A stretch of DNA of 16,154 nt from Magnetococcales bacterium (GCA_015228995.1 JADGCM010000027.1:1-16154); one strand, 5' to 3'. Positions 1 through 6,984 are shown, counted from the first letter of the stretch. Program-made: numbers and translations. The notes: generated by a model not told the origin, from the letters alone.

Positions 1-263
1 TCAAAGCGGCTTTTGTGCTCAAACAGTACATAGACATGCAGCGGCGGGCCATCGACAGTGGCTAGCTTAATCAGGAAGTCGGCGCAAGAGGGCCCATGGT
101 AAAGACCAGCATAATTGACTGCGAGAACCTCCGGGTCAACCGTCAGGTCAACCACCTGCCGCACGGGCTCCGGCAACCAAGATTGCGACACATTACGGAT
201 CGTTTCGGTATCGTTGATCCATGCCTTAAAGAAACCATCGTGGTCCTGATGAGCTAACTGCAT
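1..263 (-). CDS. Rpn/YhgA-like PD-(D/E)XK nuclease (5' part, runs off the window)
   Basis: This is the first 87 codons of a gene that leaves the window at position 1. The N-terminus has the HD-x-G-FFK opening (residues 8-13) typical of the Rpn / 'putative transposase YhgA-like' family (PF04754 type). The fold's likely active-site residues follow: Asp62 in a C-A-D-F segment, then Glu82-x-Lys84 inside the FEHKSRF motif, which matches the LiEHKS signature of the family. Family members are recombination-promoting nucleases, and some act in phage defence. The ATG at 263-261 is chosen because a GAGGA ribosome binding site lies 9 nt upstream and a stop codon lies in frame five codons upstream. The catalytic C-terminal remainder is not visible, so intactness cannot be judged. 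Family call is strong; biological role is inferred. Confidence 0.85.
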   Translation of the reverse strand, partial: MQLAHQDHDGFFKAWINDTETIRNVSQSWLPEPVRQVVDLTVDPEVLAVNYAGLYHGPSCADFLIKLATVDGPPLHVYVLFEHKSRF

Positions 264-355
264 TAGGATTTGTCCTCAACAGCTGACGTAGGCATGGAGC
301 GAAACTCCTTAATGAAATAGATTTGTTTGCGGATGAAACAGCCCTGAGCTGGTCG

Positions 356-384
356 ATTGTGGCAGATTTTTTGGTTAATGTAAA
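356..384 (-). promoter_or_regulatory. Candidate sigma70-type promoter for the rpn-like gene
   Basis: Read on the minus strand, TTTACA (384-379, five of six matches to the -35 consensus) and CACAAT (361-356, four of six to the -10) are separated by exactly 17 nt. The predicted transcript starts near 349 and leaves a leader of roughly 85 nt before the ATG at 263. This is a pattern match only. Confidence 0.45.
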
Positions 385-649
385 GAGTTTCTTTTGGCAT
401 GACGGGTGGTCGATCCCCTCCGGAGAATAGCGATCTAAGGGCCAAAGAGGTAATGAACGGATCCCTAGGCCATTGTAGTTGGGGGGCAGGGTGAATGCAA
501 TTATTTTCGCTTGTTGGCAGCTAAGAGCCCTTCCTTCCTCACATGGACTTGGCATTTCGCAAGATCTTTATATATTATTTCGTGGTGTCGCTAGGGTGTT
601 GCGTACATCCTTGCATTGCCGAGCCTGTTCGGGCAGAATGACCATCCCT

Positions 650-675
650 ATTTGGTCAAATTAAGGCAACCAAAT
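650..675 (+). promoter_or_regulatory. Operator-like inverted repeat upstream of ybaB
   Basis: ATTTGGT (650-656) and ACCAAAT (669-675) are perfect 7-nt inverted copies separated by 12 nt, so the half sites are centred 19 nt apart, close to two helical turns. The element lies directly before TATATT (678-683, a possible -10) and the AGGAGAAAGG ribosome binding region (684-693) of ybaB. It could be a dimeric repressor site on a ybaB-recR promoter or a short leader hairpin. The -35 is unclear: TTGGTC at 652-657 inside the left arm is the best candidate, but its spacing to TATATT is long (20 nt). Confidence 0.4.
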
Positions 676-704
676 GATATATTAGGAGAAAGGTTGATGA
701 TACC

Positions 705-1040
705 ATGAAAGGTTTCGGCAGTGGTATGGGCAATATGGGCAATATGCTCAAACAGTTGCAGCAGATGCAGACCGGCATGGCCAAAATACAGGAAGAGGTA
801 GCCGCCACCCATGTCACCGGACAGGCTGGTGGTGGTATGGTCGAGGTGGTCATGAATGGTGTCCATGAGGTGCAAAAGGTCAAAATCGAGGCCAGTGTTG
901 TTGATGCAACGGATATTGAACTGTTAGAAGACTTGGTGGCGGCTGCCTACAACGACGCCAATAAAAAAGTGCAGGAGATGACCCAGCAGCGTATGTCCGG
1001 TTTGACAGGCGGCATGAACATCCCTGGGTTGCCTTTCTGA
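705..1040 (+). CDS. ybaB: YbaB/EbfC family nucleoid-associated protein
   Basis: This 111-residue protein matches the YbaB/EbfC family in length and pattern. It has a Gly/Met-rich N-terminus, the helix with MLKQLQQMQTGMAKIQEEVA (residues 14-33), a glycine turn and beta strands carrying V-E-V-V-M-N-G, and a C-terminal helix with a Gly-rich, Pro-containing tail. YbaB is a small dimeric DNA-binding protein that coats DNA and is nearly always encoded beside recR. Here recR follows after 30 nt, so the two are probably co-transcribed. The ATG at 705 is taken as start; AAAGG at 689-693 lies 11 nt upstream, and a second in-frame ATG at 726 would also give a plausible N-terminus. The usual upstream neighbour dnaX is absent. 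Confidence 0.93.
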   Translation: MKGFGSGMGNMGNMLKQLQQMQTGMAKIQEEVAATHVTGQAGGGMVEVVMNGVHEVQKVKIEASVVDATDIELLEDLVAAAYNDANKKVQEMTQQRMSGLTGGMNIPGLPF

Positions 1041-1070
1041 CCGTGTCTTCCTAACCATACTGTTTTGACC

Positions 1071-1700
1071 ATGAGCGTTACCGGGCTTCCCTCTGTTGAG
1101 CGCACCGTTGCTTCTTTATCACGGTTCCCCGGTATTGGGCGGAAGAGTGCCCAGCGTATGGTGCAGTTCTTGCTGAAGAAGGGGGGGGCGGAGATTACCA
1201 ATCTGATCGGGGCGCTGGAGCAGCTGCGCGACCGGGTCTGCCTCTGTGAACGTTGCTTCAACCTAGCGGAGGACCGTTTGTGTTGGATCTGCTCCAGCAC
1301 GAAACGCAACCATCAACTTCTCTGCGTGTTGGAAGAGCCATCTGACCTCCTTGCTATGGAGCGCGCGGGCTTGTTTACCGGTGTCTATCATGTGTTGGGG
1401 GGACGACTCAGCCCTCTTGATGGAGTTGGGCCGGGTGAACTCCACATTGCAGCACTGGAAGCACGGTTGCGCAACGGCACCATCCAAGAATTGATCATTG
1501 CCACCAACCCGACCGTCGAGGGAGAAGTGACCGGACAGTACCTAGCCGCCCTGGCCACTCCCTTCGTTAGCCACATCACCCGACTCGCTTACGGCTTGCC
1601 CATGGGGGGCGAGTTGGAGTATCTGGATGAATCCACCCTCTACCAAGCATTGGCCGGGAGGCGCGACTTTAACGGCCCCCTGGCACACACCGCTGACTAG
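1071..1700 (+). CDS. recR: Recombination protein RecR
   Basis: RecR works with RecF and RecO to load RecA onto SSB-coated gaps in DNA. The 209 residues show all family parts: the helix-hairpin-helix segment with F-P-G-I-G-x-K-S-A (19-27), a zinc finger with Cys59, Cys62, Cys71 and Cys74, a Toprim domain starting at LLCVLEEPSD (83-92) with the YHVLGG-x-LSPLDGVGP stretch (106-121), and the A-T-N-P-T-V-E-G-E motif (144-152). The ATG at 1071 is preferred over a TTG at 1065, but neither has a convincing ribosome binding site; the gene may depend on translation of ybaB, which ends 30 nt upstream. An eight-G run at 1181-1188 encodes part of Lys37 to Ala40. The TAG stop overlaps the stop of the convergent DHH gene. 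Confidence 0.96.
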   Translation: MSVTGLPSVERTVASLSRFPGIGRKSAQRMVQFLLKKGGAEITNLIGALEQLRDRVCLCERCFNLAEDRLCWICSSTKRNHQLLCVLEEPSDLLAMERAGLFTGVYHVLGGRLSPLDGVGPGELHIAALEARLRNGTIQELIIATNPTVEGEVTGQYLAALATPFVSHITRLAYGLPMGGELEYLDESTLYQALAGRRDFNGPLAHTAD

Positions 1701-2632
1701 CCGTCGGCATTAATGCGCTGGATCAGCTCCTGTAGCGTTTGTTCCGCTTGATGGTTCTCGACCTGGCAGGTGCCAGCGTTGCGATGGCCGCCGCCGTTGT
1801 AATGAAGCGCTAACTCACCAACATGAGTCTTGGAAGTACGATTCAAGATCGACTTGCCAATGGCAAAAACGGTGTTTTGCTGCTTGACACCCCATAATAT
1901 ATGGATCGAGATATTGGTGTCTGGATAGAGCGCGTAAATCATGAAGCGGTTACCGGCATAGATGGTCTCTTCTTTACGCAGATCAAGCACCACCAGATTG
2001 CCGTACACTTGGCTACAACGATGGATTTGCGCTATAAAGTCCTTCTCATGGTCAGCGTATAGCTGGGCCCGTTCTTGCACGTCCGGCAGCTGCATGATTT
2101 CATCGATATTATGCTCACGACAGTAGTCGATCAGCTCCATCATGAGCTGATAATTGGAGATCCGAAAAGTACGAAACCGCCCAAGACCGGTGCGGGCATC
2201 CATGATGAAATTCATCAAATCCCACCCTTTTGGGTGGAGGATTTCCTCACGGTTGAACTGTGCTGCGTCGCCTTTGTCAACAGCCAGCATCATCTCCTGC
2301 GATACCCGCGGGAAAGCCTTGATGCCACCAAAATAGTCATAGACAACCCGGGCTGCCGAAGGCGCTTCCGGATCAATAATGTGATTTTTGGGCGCCTGAT
2401 CACCACGTCGAATGGCTTCACTGGCATGGTGATCAAAGGCTAGGTGTACCCCGTCGACGTAGGGCAAGTTGGTGGTGATATCGTCACCGGTGATCTCAAT
2501 GCGACCATCCTGCATGTCCTTGGGGTGCACGAACTTGATCTCTTCGATCATGTTCAGCTCTTTCAATAGGACAGCACAGACCAGCCCATCAAAATCACTT
2601 CTTGTGACTAAACGAAATTTCTTATCAACCAT
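1697..2632 (-). CDS. DHH/DHHA1-family phosphoesterase (exopolyphosphatase-like)
   Basis: The 311-residue protein carries the two halves of a DHH phosphoesterase. The N-terminal metal site shows D13-F-D15-G and F-D67-H68-H69-A-S, which bind Mn2+ in this superfamily. The C-terminal DHHA1 substrate domain shows G280-G-G-H283-R-N-A-G287. Relatives include RecJ, PPX1-type exopolyphosphatases, NrnA oligoribonucleases and cyclic-dinucleotide phosphodiesterases. The exact substrate cannot be read from the sequence, so polyphosphate is only one option, alongside nanoRNA or a nucleotide. The ATG at 2632 is chosen because AGGGAG lies about 9 nt upstream; a GTG at 2659 would place this site inside the coding region. 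It follows rlmKL after 45 nt on the same strand and is probably in the gapR-rlmKL operon. Its stop lies tail-to-tail in the recR stop (shared CTAG). Confidence 0.88.
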   Translation of the reverse strand: MVDKKFRLVTRSDFDGLVCAVLLKELNMIEEIKFVHPKDMQDGRIEITGDDITTNLPYVDGVHLAFDHHASEAIRRGDQAPKNHIIDPEAPSAARVVYDYFGGIKAFPRVSQEMMLAVDKGDAAQFNREEILHPKGWDLMNFIMDARTGLGRFRTFRISNYQLMMELIDYCREHNIDEIMQLPDVQERAQLYADHEKDFIAQIHRCSQVYGNLVVLDLRKEETIYAGNRFMIYALYPDTNISIHILWGVKQQNTVFAIGKSILNRTSKTHVGELALHYNGGGHRNAGTCQVENHQAEQTLQELIQRINADG

Positions 2633-2644
2633 TACCGCATACTC

Positions 2645-2692
2645 CCTGTTGAATGACACGCCTATGTGACGACACGCCTACTTGACGACACG
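2645..2692 (-). repeat. Three tandem 16-bp units across the rlmKL stop and the DHH gene ribosome binding site
   Basis: On the plus strand three contiguous 16-bp units run at 2645-2660, 2661-2676 and 2677-2692. Each begins CCT and ends GACACG. Units two and three differ at two positions; the first unit is more diverged (11 of 16 matches to the middle one). Read on the minus strand, the unit nearest rlmKL encodes its last residues and its TAG stop, the middle copy repeats that coding end in a different frame, and the last copy ends in the AGGG of the DHH gene ribosome binding site. It looks like repeated duplication of the 3' end of rlmKL. Confidence 0.8.
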
Positions 2693-4906
2693 CTGAATGC
2701 GCCAACAATGGTGGTGGCGTGCTTTCCTGTTAAAATCGGGCGACAACGTCGCACGGGACAGATCTTGGTAATCCCAACCGTCCGGCAACGCTGGGCGATC
2801 CAATTTGAATCGTGCATAATTGCTAGAGAATAACAGAATTCCACCAGGATTCAATAGTTCCATTGTCCGCATCAGTAGTGCCGCGTGATCGCGTTGCAAA
2901 TCAAGGTGGGATGACATCTTTTTTGAGTTGGAAAAGGTGGGCGGATCAAGAAAGATCAGATCGTAACGCTCTGGCGCTGCTGCAATCCATGCGAGGCAGT
3001 CTGCTTCGATAAAGCTATGACGCTGTTCCTGAAATCCGTTCAACCCCATGTTGCGTCGTGCCCAATCCAGGTAGGTATGGGAGAGATCGACGGTGGTCGT
3101 GCGTCGGGCCCCGCCAGCTGCAGCATAAACCGAAGCGCTGCCGGTGTAAGCAAATAAATTAAGAAATGAACCGCCACTGGCCAGCTCGCGGATGAGTGCG
3201 CGGGTGCGTCGATGATCTAAAAATAGGCCACTGTCAAGATAATCAGGCAGATTAACCAGAAACTGCAAACCCCCCTCGGTGACGGTCAGCAATTGCCCGA
3301 CATCGGCCATTTTTCGGTACTGACTGGAACCCTTCTGCGGTGCACGGGTTTTTAGATGGATGTGGGTGGGGGCTACATCAAGAACCTGTGGTACGGTGAT
3401 CAACACCTGTTGCAGCCTTTCGGCCGCTTTGGCTGGATCAATACTGCTTGGGGCTTGGTATTCCTGAATGTGGACATGCTCCCCGTAGATGTCGATCGCT
3501 ACGGCATATTCGGGTAGATCGGCGTCATACAGCCGGTAGCATTGAATCTCTTCCCGCCGTAACCAGCTTTTGAGTCGCTGCCGATTGTTACGGAGCCGGT
3601 TGGCAAAATCAACAGCTGCAAGAGGGGCCTCAACGCCGTTAGCTGCGGGTTGAGGAGGCGGGGTGGTGGTGGCGATAGGGCGGCGGCTCTGTCGTGGTTG
3701 CCACGACCATAACTGGCAAACCAGTGGTCCATTGTTCAGCGATTGGATCGCTTGCCACCCTGTTTGCTCTGGGAATGGGGTTGGACTCTCCTCTTCGGCG
3801 CAACTGATGACAGCACCGCGCCATCCTTGGAATAGGGAACTTCTCGACAGTAAATCGTGCAGTTGTGCTTGGATGGTATGGACCCGATCCATCGCCCCAC
3901 TACGATGGCCGTAAGGTGGATTGGTCAGTAGCAGACCTTGGGTTAGCCCGGCCAACGCCTGATGAGGAACCGCCGCTAATAGCTGCTCCAGCGAGCTTTG
4001 CTCAATGCGGATACAACCGGCCAGCCCAGCCCGTGCTACGTTAGCCTGTGCCTTGGTGACGGTACGAGCATCAATCTCGAAGCCAATTAATGGTTGAGGG
4101 AAGCGGACCAATCGGTCGAGGCCCGTTTGCGCCCGTGCCACCATTTCCGCCTGCAACTGTTGCCAGGAAGCGTTGGTGAGGGCAGGCCAATGGGGCAATG
4201 GGTTCTCTTGCCGATGCAGGCCGGGAGCTATGTCAGCGGCCATCATCCCCGCTTCGATCAGAAACGTGCCCGAGCCACACAGCGGGTCCAATAACGGTTC
4301 CCCTTGGGTCAACGGTTCCCCTTGAACCGGTTGATGCTGCCAATGGGTGAAGCGTAGTATCGCCGCCGCTAGATTTTCGCGTAGCGGCGCGGCGCCGCTT
4401 TCCAAGCGATAGCCGCGTCGATGCAATCCCCCGCCCGATAAATCCAAGCCGATGGTGGCCCGATTGCCATCAATGCGTACATAGACGCGGCTGTCGGGTT
4501 GGTCGAGATCGACCGACGGGCGCTCTAGGCCACGCTCACGGTAGTGATCGACGATGGCATCTTTGACGCTTTGGGCGCCGAACAGGGTGTGGCGGATCAG
4601 GTCGTTGGTCCCCATGAAATCGACCCGTAAGGTACCGCCTGGGCGTAGATGCTCTCGCCAGGGGATGGCCCGGACCCCGTCGCGGATGGAATCGAGGGTG
4701 GCCGGATCGATCTGACGCAGAAATAGCACCACCCGGCTGGCCAGACGCGACCAGAGACAGACTCGGCTGCCCAGTTCAATGGAGCCATCGAACCAGACCT
4801 GCTCGCGGTGGCGGCGCGGTTGGTCGACGCCCAACTGCCGCAGCTCATCGCATAAAATGGCAGCTACACCGCGCGGGGCGGTCACCAAAAAGCGGTACTG
4901 GGCCAC
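2678..4906 (-). CDS. rlmL: Bifunctional 23S rRNA methyltransferase RlmKL (m7G2069 / m2G2445)
   Basis: This 742-residue protein has the full RlmKL fusion layout. Residues 1 to about 160 form the N-terminal and THUMP RNA-binding region. The RlmL methyltransferase follows, with the SAM motif DPLCGSGTFLIEA (207-219) and catalytic N-P-P-Y-G (329-333). A Pro/Ala-rich linker lies around 405-425. The RlmK methyltransferase follows, with FLNLFAYTGSAS (581-592) and D-P-P-T-F (654-658). In E. coli the protein makes m2G2445 and m7G2069 in domain V of 23S rRNA. The length fits E. coli RlmKL (about 700 residues). The start is a GTG one base after the gapR stop, so translation is probably coupled to gapR. 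The coding end lies in a 16-bp tandem repeat, and an 18-bp in-frame duplication sits just before the first SAM motif. Confidence 0.95.
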   Translation of the reverse strand: MAQYRFLVTAPRGVAAILCDELRQLGVDQPRRHREQVWFDGSIELGSRVCLWSRLASRVVLFLRQIDPATLDSIRDGVRAIPWREHLRPGGTLRVDFMGTNDLIRHTLFGAQSVKDAIVDHYRERGLERPSVDLDQPDSRVYVRIDGNRATIGLDLSGGGLHRRGYRLESGAAPLRENLAAAILRFTHWQHQPVQGEPLTQGEPLLDPLCGSGTFLIEAGMMAADIAPGLHRQENPLPHWPALTNASWQQLQAEMVARAQTGLDRLVRFPQPLIGFEIDARTVTKAQANVARAGLAGCIRIEQSSLEQLLAAVPHQALAGLTQGLLLTNPPYGHRSGAMDRVHTIQAQLHDLLSRSSLFQGWRGAVISCAEEESPTPFPEQTGWQAIQSLNNGPLVCQLWSWQPRQSRRPIATTTPPPQPAANGVEAPLAAVDFANRLRNNRQRLKSWLRREEIQCYRLYDADLPEYAVAIDIYGEHVHIQEYQAPSSIDPAKAAERLQQVLITVPQVLDVAPTHIHLKTRAPQKGSSQYRKMADVGQLLTVTEGGLQFLVNLPDYLDSGLFLDHRRTRALIRELASGGSFLNLFAYTGSASVYAAAGGARRTTTVDLSHTYLDWARRNMGLNGFQEQRHSFIEADCLAWIAAAPERYDLIFLDPPTFSNSKKMSSHLDLQRDHAALLMRTMELLNPGGILLFSSNYARFKLDRPALPDGWDYQDLSRATLSPDFNRKARHHHCWRIQRVVK
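4293..4328 (-). repeat. 18-bp in-frame tandem duplication inside rlmKL
   Basis: Two adjacent 18-bp units (4293-4310 and 4311-4328) share 15 of 18 positions, with the first 14 identical. They encode two successive copies of Q-G-E-P-L at residues 195-205, directly before the SAM-binding motif I of the RlmL domain. It appears to be a slippage-type insertion that keeps the frame. Confidence 0.8.
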
Positions 4907-4907
4907 G

Positions 4908-5153
4908 TTATCTCATGCCCAGTGCTTGTTTATAAAGATCGATCATCGTCTCCCATTCTTGCCGTTGTTCAGGCTCCATACGACGTAAGCGAATGAGCTG
5001 CCGCATGATCTTTGGCTCAAAACCACTCGCCTTGGCTTCAGCATAGACCAGTCGTATGTCGCTCGCAAGTTGCGCCTTTTCTTCTTCTATTCGTTCTATC
5101 TTGGCGATTAGGGTGCGCAGATAATCTGCGTCGATACCAGCAAATTCTGCCAT
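4908..5153 (-). CDS. gapR: GapR family DNA-binding protein (DUF2312)
   Basis: The 81-residue protein matches the GapR/DUF2312 family almost throughout: an LRTLIAKIERIEEEKAQLA helix (12-30), the D-I-R-x-V-Y-A-E-A-K-x-x-G-F-E (32-46) linker region, and the R-x-L-I-R-L-R-R-M-x-P-x-x-R (51-64) segment, ending L-Y-K-Q-A-L-G-M-R. In Caulobacter GapR forms a dimer of dimers around overtwisted, AT-rich DNA and assists gyrase and topoisomerase IV at replication and highly transcribed sites. The family is centred in Alphaproteobacteria and related phages. The ATG at 5153 has a GAAGAGAG ribosome binding site just upstream. It is the first gene of the likely gapR-rlmKL-DHH operon and is transcribed away from the CheZ-like gene. 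Confidence 0.93.
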   Translation of the reverse strand: MAEFAGIDADYLRTLIAKIERIEEEKAQLASDIRLVYAEAKASGFEPKIMRQLIRLRRMEPEQRQEWETMIDLYKQALGMR

Positions 5154-5256
5154 AAGACTCTCTTCGGGTTTATTCCGCTTGCATTATCGGTTAAACTGCC
5201 CAGACGATTTTGTATTTTTGGTAACATCTCTCAAATAGAAACATCAGGAGTGTACG
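5154..5256. promoter_or_regulatory. Divergent promoter region for gapR operon and CheZ-like gene
   Basis: This 103-bp AT-rich spacer must hold start signals for both directions unless transcription enters from outside. On the minus strand GATAAT (5188-5183) is a good -10 candidate for gapR, but no convincing -35 was seen. On the plus strand TTGTAT followed after 17 nt by AAATAG is a weak candidate for the 571-residue gene, whose CAGGAG ribosome binding site is at 5245-5250. Confidence 0.35.
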
Positions 5257-6972
5257 GTGGGCGAAAAAAATTCTACTTCTCTCATACAGGAAACGGTGCG
5301 ACTGACCCAGCTCATGCAAAACTTGGAGCAGATTCCAGTTTGGAGTCGGGAAGGTTTTTTTCATATCGGCGATCAGATGAACCACATCTCAGAAAGCTTT
5401 GCGACCAACTCCAGCCGCGCTTTGACAATACGTGAACGTATTGGCACCGCAGATGGGTTGGGGGTGCTTTCCCTGGATCAGGACCTGCACACCGTATGCC
5501 ATGATATGAAAATGGCGCTGAGTGACATTGGGACCCTCATCGGTCAGAAAGATGACTGGATCAACCGACTCGAACAGGTGATCCAATGGAGCCTCTCGTT
5601 AGAACAAGAGGCCACTTTACCTGCCTCGGTGGATCAGCTGCGATCAGTGGGGAGTGAACGGCTGGAAAGGCAGACACTTTGCGCGATGCTTGACAACCTG
5701 ATGCAGCAAGTGCGGCCGCTCATTCATGAGACCACCACCACCTGCCAGTTGTCTGAAGAAGCCGTTGGGGCTTTAGCCCGCACCATTCGTACCGATTTGT
5801 CGGTATCCCATCAACGTTTGGATAGTTTCCATGATGGTAACCAGGCGACCATCGATCATCTATCAGCCTCTGTTGCCAACGTTGATACCACTTGCCAGAA
5901 GATCATTGAGCATGCCGATCAGGTGGCGCAGATTCTATTTGCCATGATTCAGGCCATGCAGTACGACGACATCACCGCCCAGCGTATTCAGCACTCCATT
6001 AGCGCCTTGTCGCAAGCTTGTGACCGACTTTCCAGCAGCAAAAAAACGCAGGAAAACCGTCGTTGGAGCGTACTGGCCATGCGCATTGTGGTTGATCAGC
6101 TCAAACAGACCGGTCAGGACATGGGTGCGGCCATTGCTACGATCCAAGGTTATCTCGATACCATCATCGAACTCAGTCGCCAGCAGCGTGAGTTGGTTTC
6201 GTCCGCCCGCGGTGCATGTCGGGCCTTTCACCAACAATTAGACGCCACGGCCTGGCAATTACAGTCTATGTTACAAGTAGGGCTGTTTTCTGACACGCTC
6301 TCCAGTCAGGTGATTCAATCTCTATCGCTGGCGGAACATGGCCTGTTTCAAACGCGGCGGGCCTTGGATATGTTGGCCATGACGGCGGAACGTCTGACCA
6401 AGTTGGCACGTACCCTCAAAACCGATGGCAACCATCGGTTAGCGGCGCTTGATTCGATGATCGATGGCTTGGCGGCACGGATTCACACCGAAAGCCGGCA
6501 ACAACAGGGCGAAATTCAGCAAGCTATTGATCAATTGCACACCATCAGTATGACCTACGCCGATTCGACTACCCCCAAGATGATGCGTACCAATGGCATG
6601 TTGCGCCGTTTACCCCTATCGACGCGGCAAATGGATATGGTCAACAACGATCATCTGCGCCTTTTCAACGATGTATTGGCCGATACCCAATTTACGGTGG
6701 CTCAGGTGCGGTTGTTGAGTTCTGATCTGGTCTTTCACGATCGTATTCGCGATACCATTGCCGCAACAGTGGCGGTATTGGAGGAAATTATCCAAAATGT
6801 TGGTAAGAACCTCGGCGAGTACATGACCAGTAATCCTTATGAATTGGCATCAGAATTTGAGGATCTCTCCCAGATGTATACCATGGACAGTGAGCGCCGC
6901 CTGCATCAAGCGACACTTGGGGGCGGTGAGGAGCCAGCCGCAGCACAGGAGGATGATATCGAGTTGTTTTAG
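5257..6972 (+). CDS. Soluble helical protein with CheZ-like phosphatase motif, chemotaxis-related
   Basis: The 571-residue protein has no signal peptide or membrane segment and is almost entirely helical, with long Gln/Leu/Thr-rich coiled-coil-like stretches. At residues 231-243 it carries A-M-Q-Y-D-D238-I-T-A-Q242-R. The D-x-T-x-Q pattern resembles the CheZ active site (E. coli Asp143 and Gln147 in Q-D-L-T-G-Q). A second, weaker copy at 493-499 reads F-H-D495-R-I-R-D499 and lacks the glutamine. After a flexible G/E/A-rich linker the protein ends Q-E-D-D-I-E-L-F, similar in character to the acidic CheY-binding tail of CheZ. CheZ itself is about 214 residues, so this is much longer. A related motif also occurs in some chemoreceptor-like proteins, so it could be a scaffold rather than a phosphatase. 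The GTG start has CAGGAG 6 nt upstream. The comEC gene follows in the same frame. Confidence 0.55.
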   Translation: MGEKNSTSLIQETVRLTQLMQNLEQIPVWSREGFFHIGDQMNHISESFATNSSRALTIRERIGTADGLGVLSLDQDLHTVCHDMKMALSDIGTLIGQKDDWINRLEQVIQWSLSLEQEATLPASVDQLRSVGSERLERQTLCAMLDNLMQQVRPLIHETTTTCQLSEEAVGALARTIRTDLSVSHQRLDSFHDGNQATIDHLSASVANVDTTCQKIIEHADQVAQILFAMIQAMQYDDITAQRIQHSISALSQACDRLSSSKKTQENRRWSVLAMRIVVDQLKQTGQDMGAAIATIQGYLDTIIELSRQQRELVSSARGACRAFHQQLDATAWQLQSMLQVGLFSDTLSSQVIQSLSLAEHGLFQTRRALDMLAMTAERLTKLARTLKTDGNHRLAALDSMIDGLAARIHTESRQQQGEIQQAIDQLHTISMTYADSTTPKMMRTNGMLRRLPLSTRQMDMVNNDHLRLFNDVLADTQFTVAQVRLLSSDLVFHDRIRDTIAATVAVLEEIIQNVGKNLGEYMTSNPYELASEFEDLSQMYTMDSERRLHQATLGGGEEPAAAQEDDIELF

Positions 6973-6984
6973 TCGTCGATTATT

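Larger units (their letters stand above)
264..704. other. 441-bp intergenic region between divergent rpn-like gene and ybaB
   Basis: No open reading frame here looks like a real gene: the longest ones use TTG or poor starts, have no clear ribosome binding site and resemble no family I recognise. The gap holds a minus-strand promoter candidate for the nuclease gene (356-384) and an inverted repeat just before ybaB (650-675). I looked for the signal recognition particle RNA that can sit near dnaX-ybaB-recR and did not see its conserved loop. No tRNA was seen. Confidence 0.6.

Noticed and set aside
263..445. 60-codon minus-strand frame ending in the start of the rpn-like gene (TAATG overlap)
   Set aside because: It starts with TTG, has no good ribosome binding site, no recognisable composition, and most of its first half lies upstream of the predicted transcript start, so the overlap is probably chance.
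611..640. Possible hairpin around TGCC...GGCA upstream of ybaB as a terminator
   Set aside because: The stem is short and bulged, and no T run follows, so it does not qualify as an intrinsic terminator.
226..664. Other frames in the 264-704 gap (109 codons minus, 61 codons plus)
   Set aside because: Their proteins resemble no family, show mixed composition and lack start signals; the plus frame is not a dnaX remnant as far as I can see.
3600..3700. G/T-rich low-complexity stretch in rlmKL as a possible regulatory repeat
   Set aside because: It encodes the Pro/Ala/Thr linker between the two methyltransferase domains, which explains the composition.
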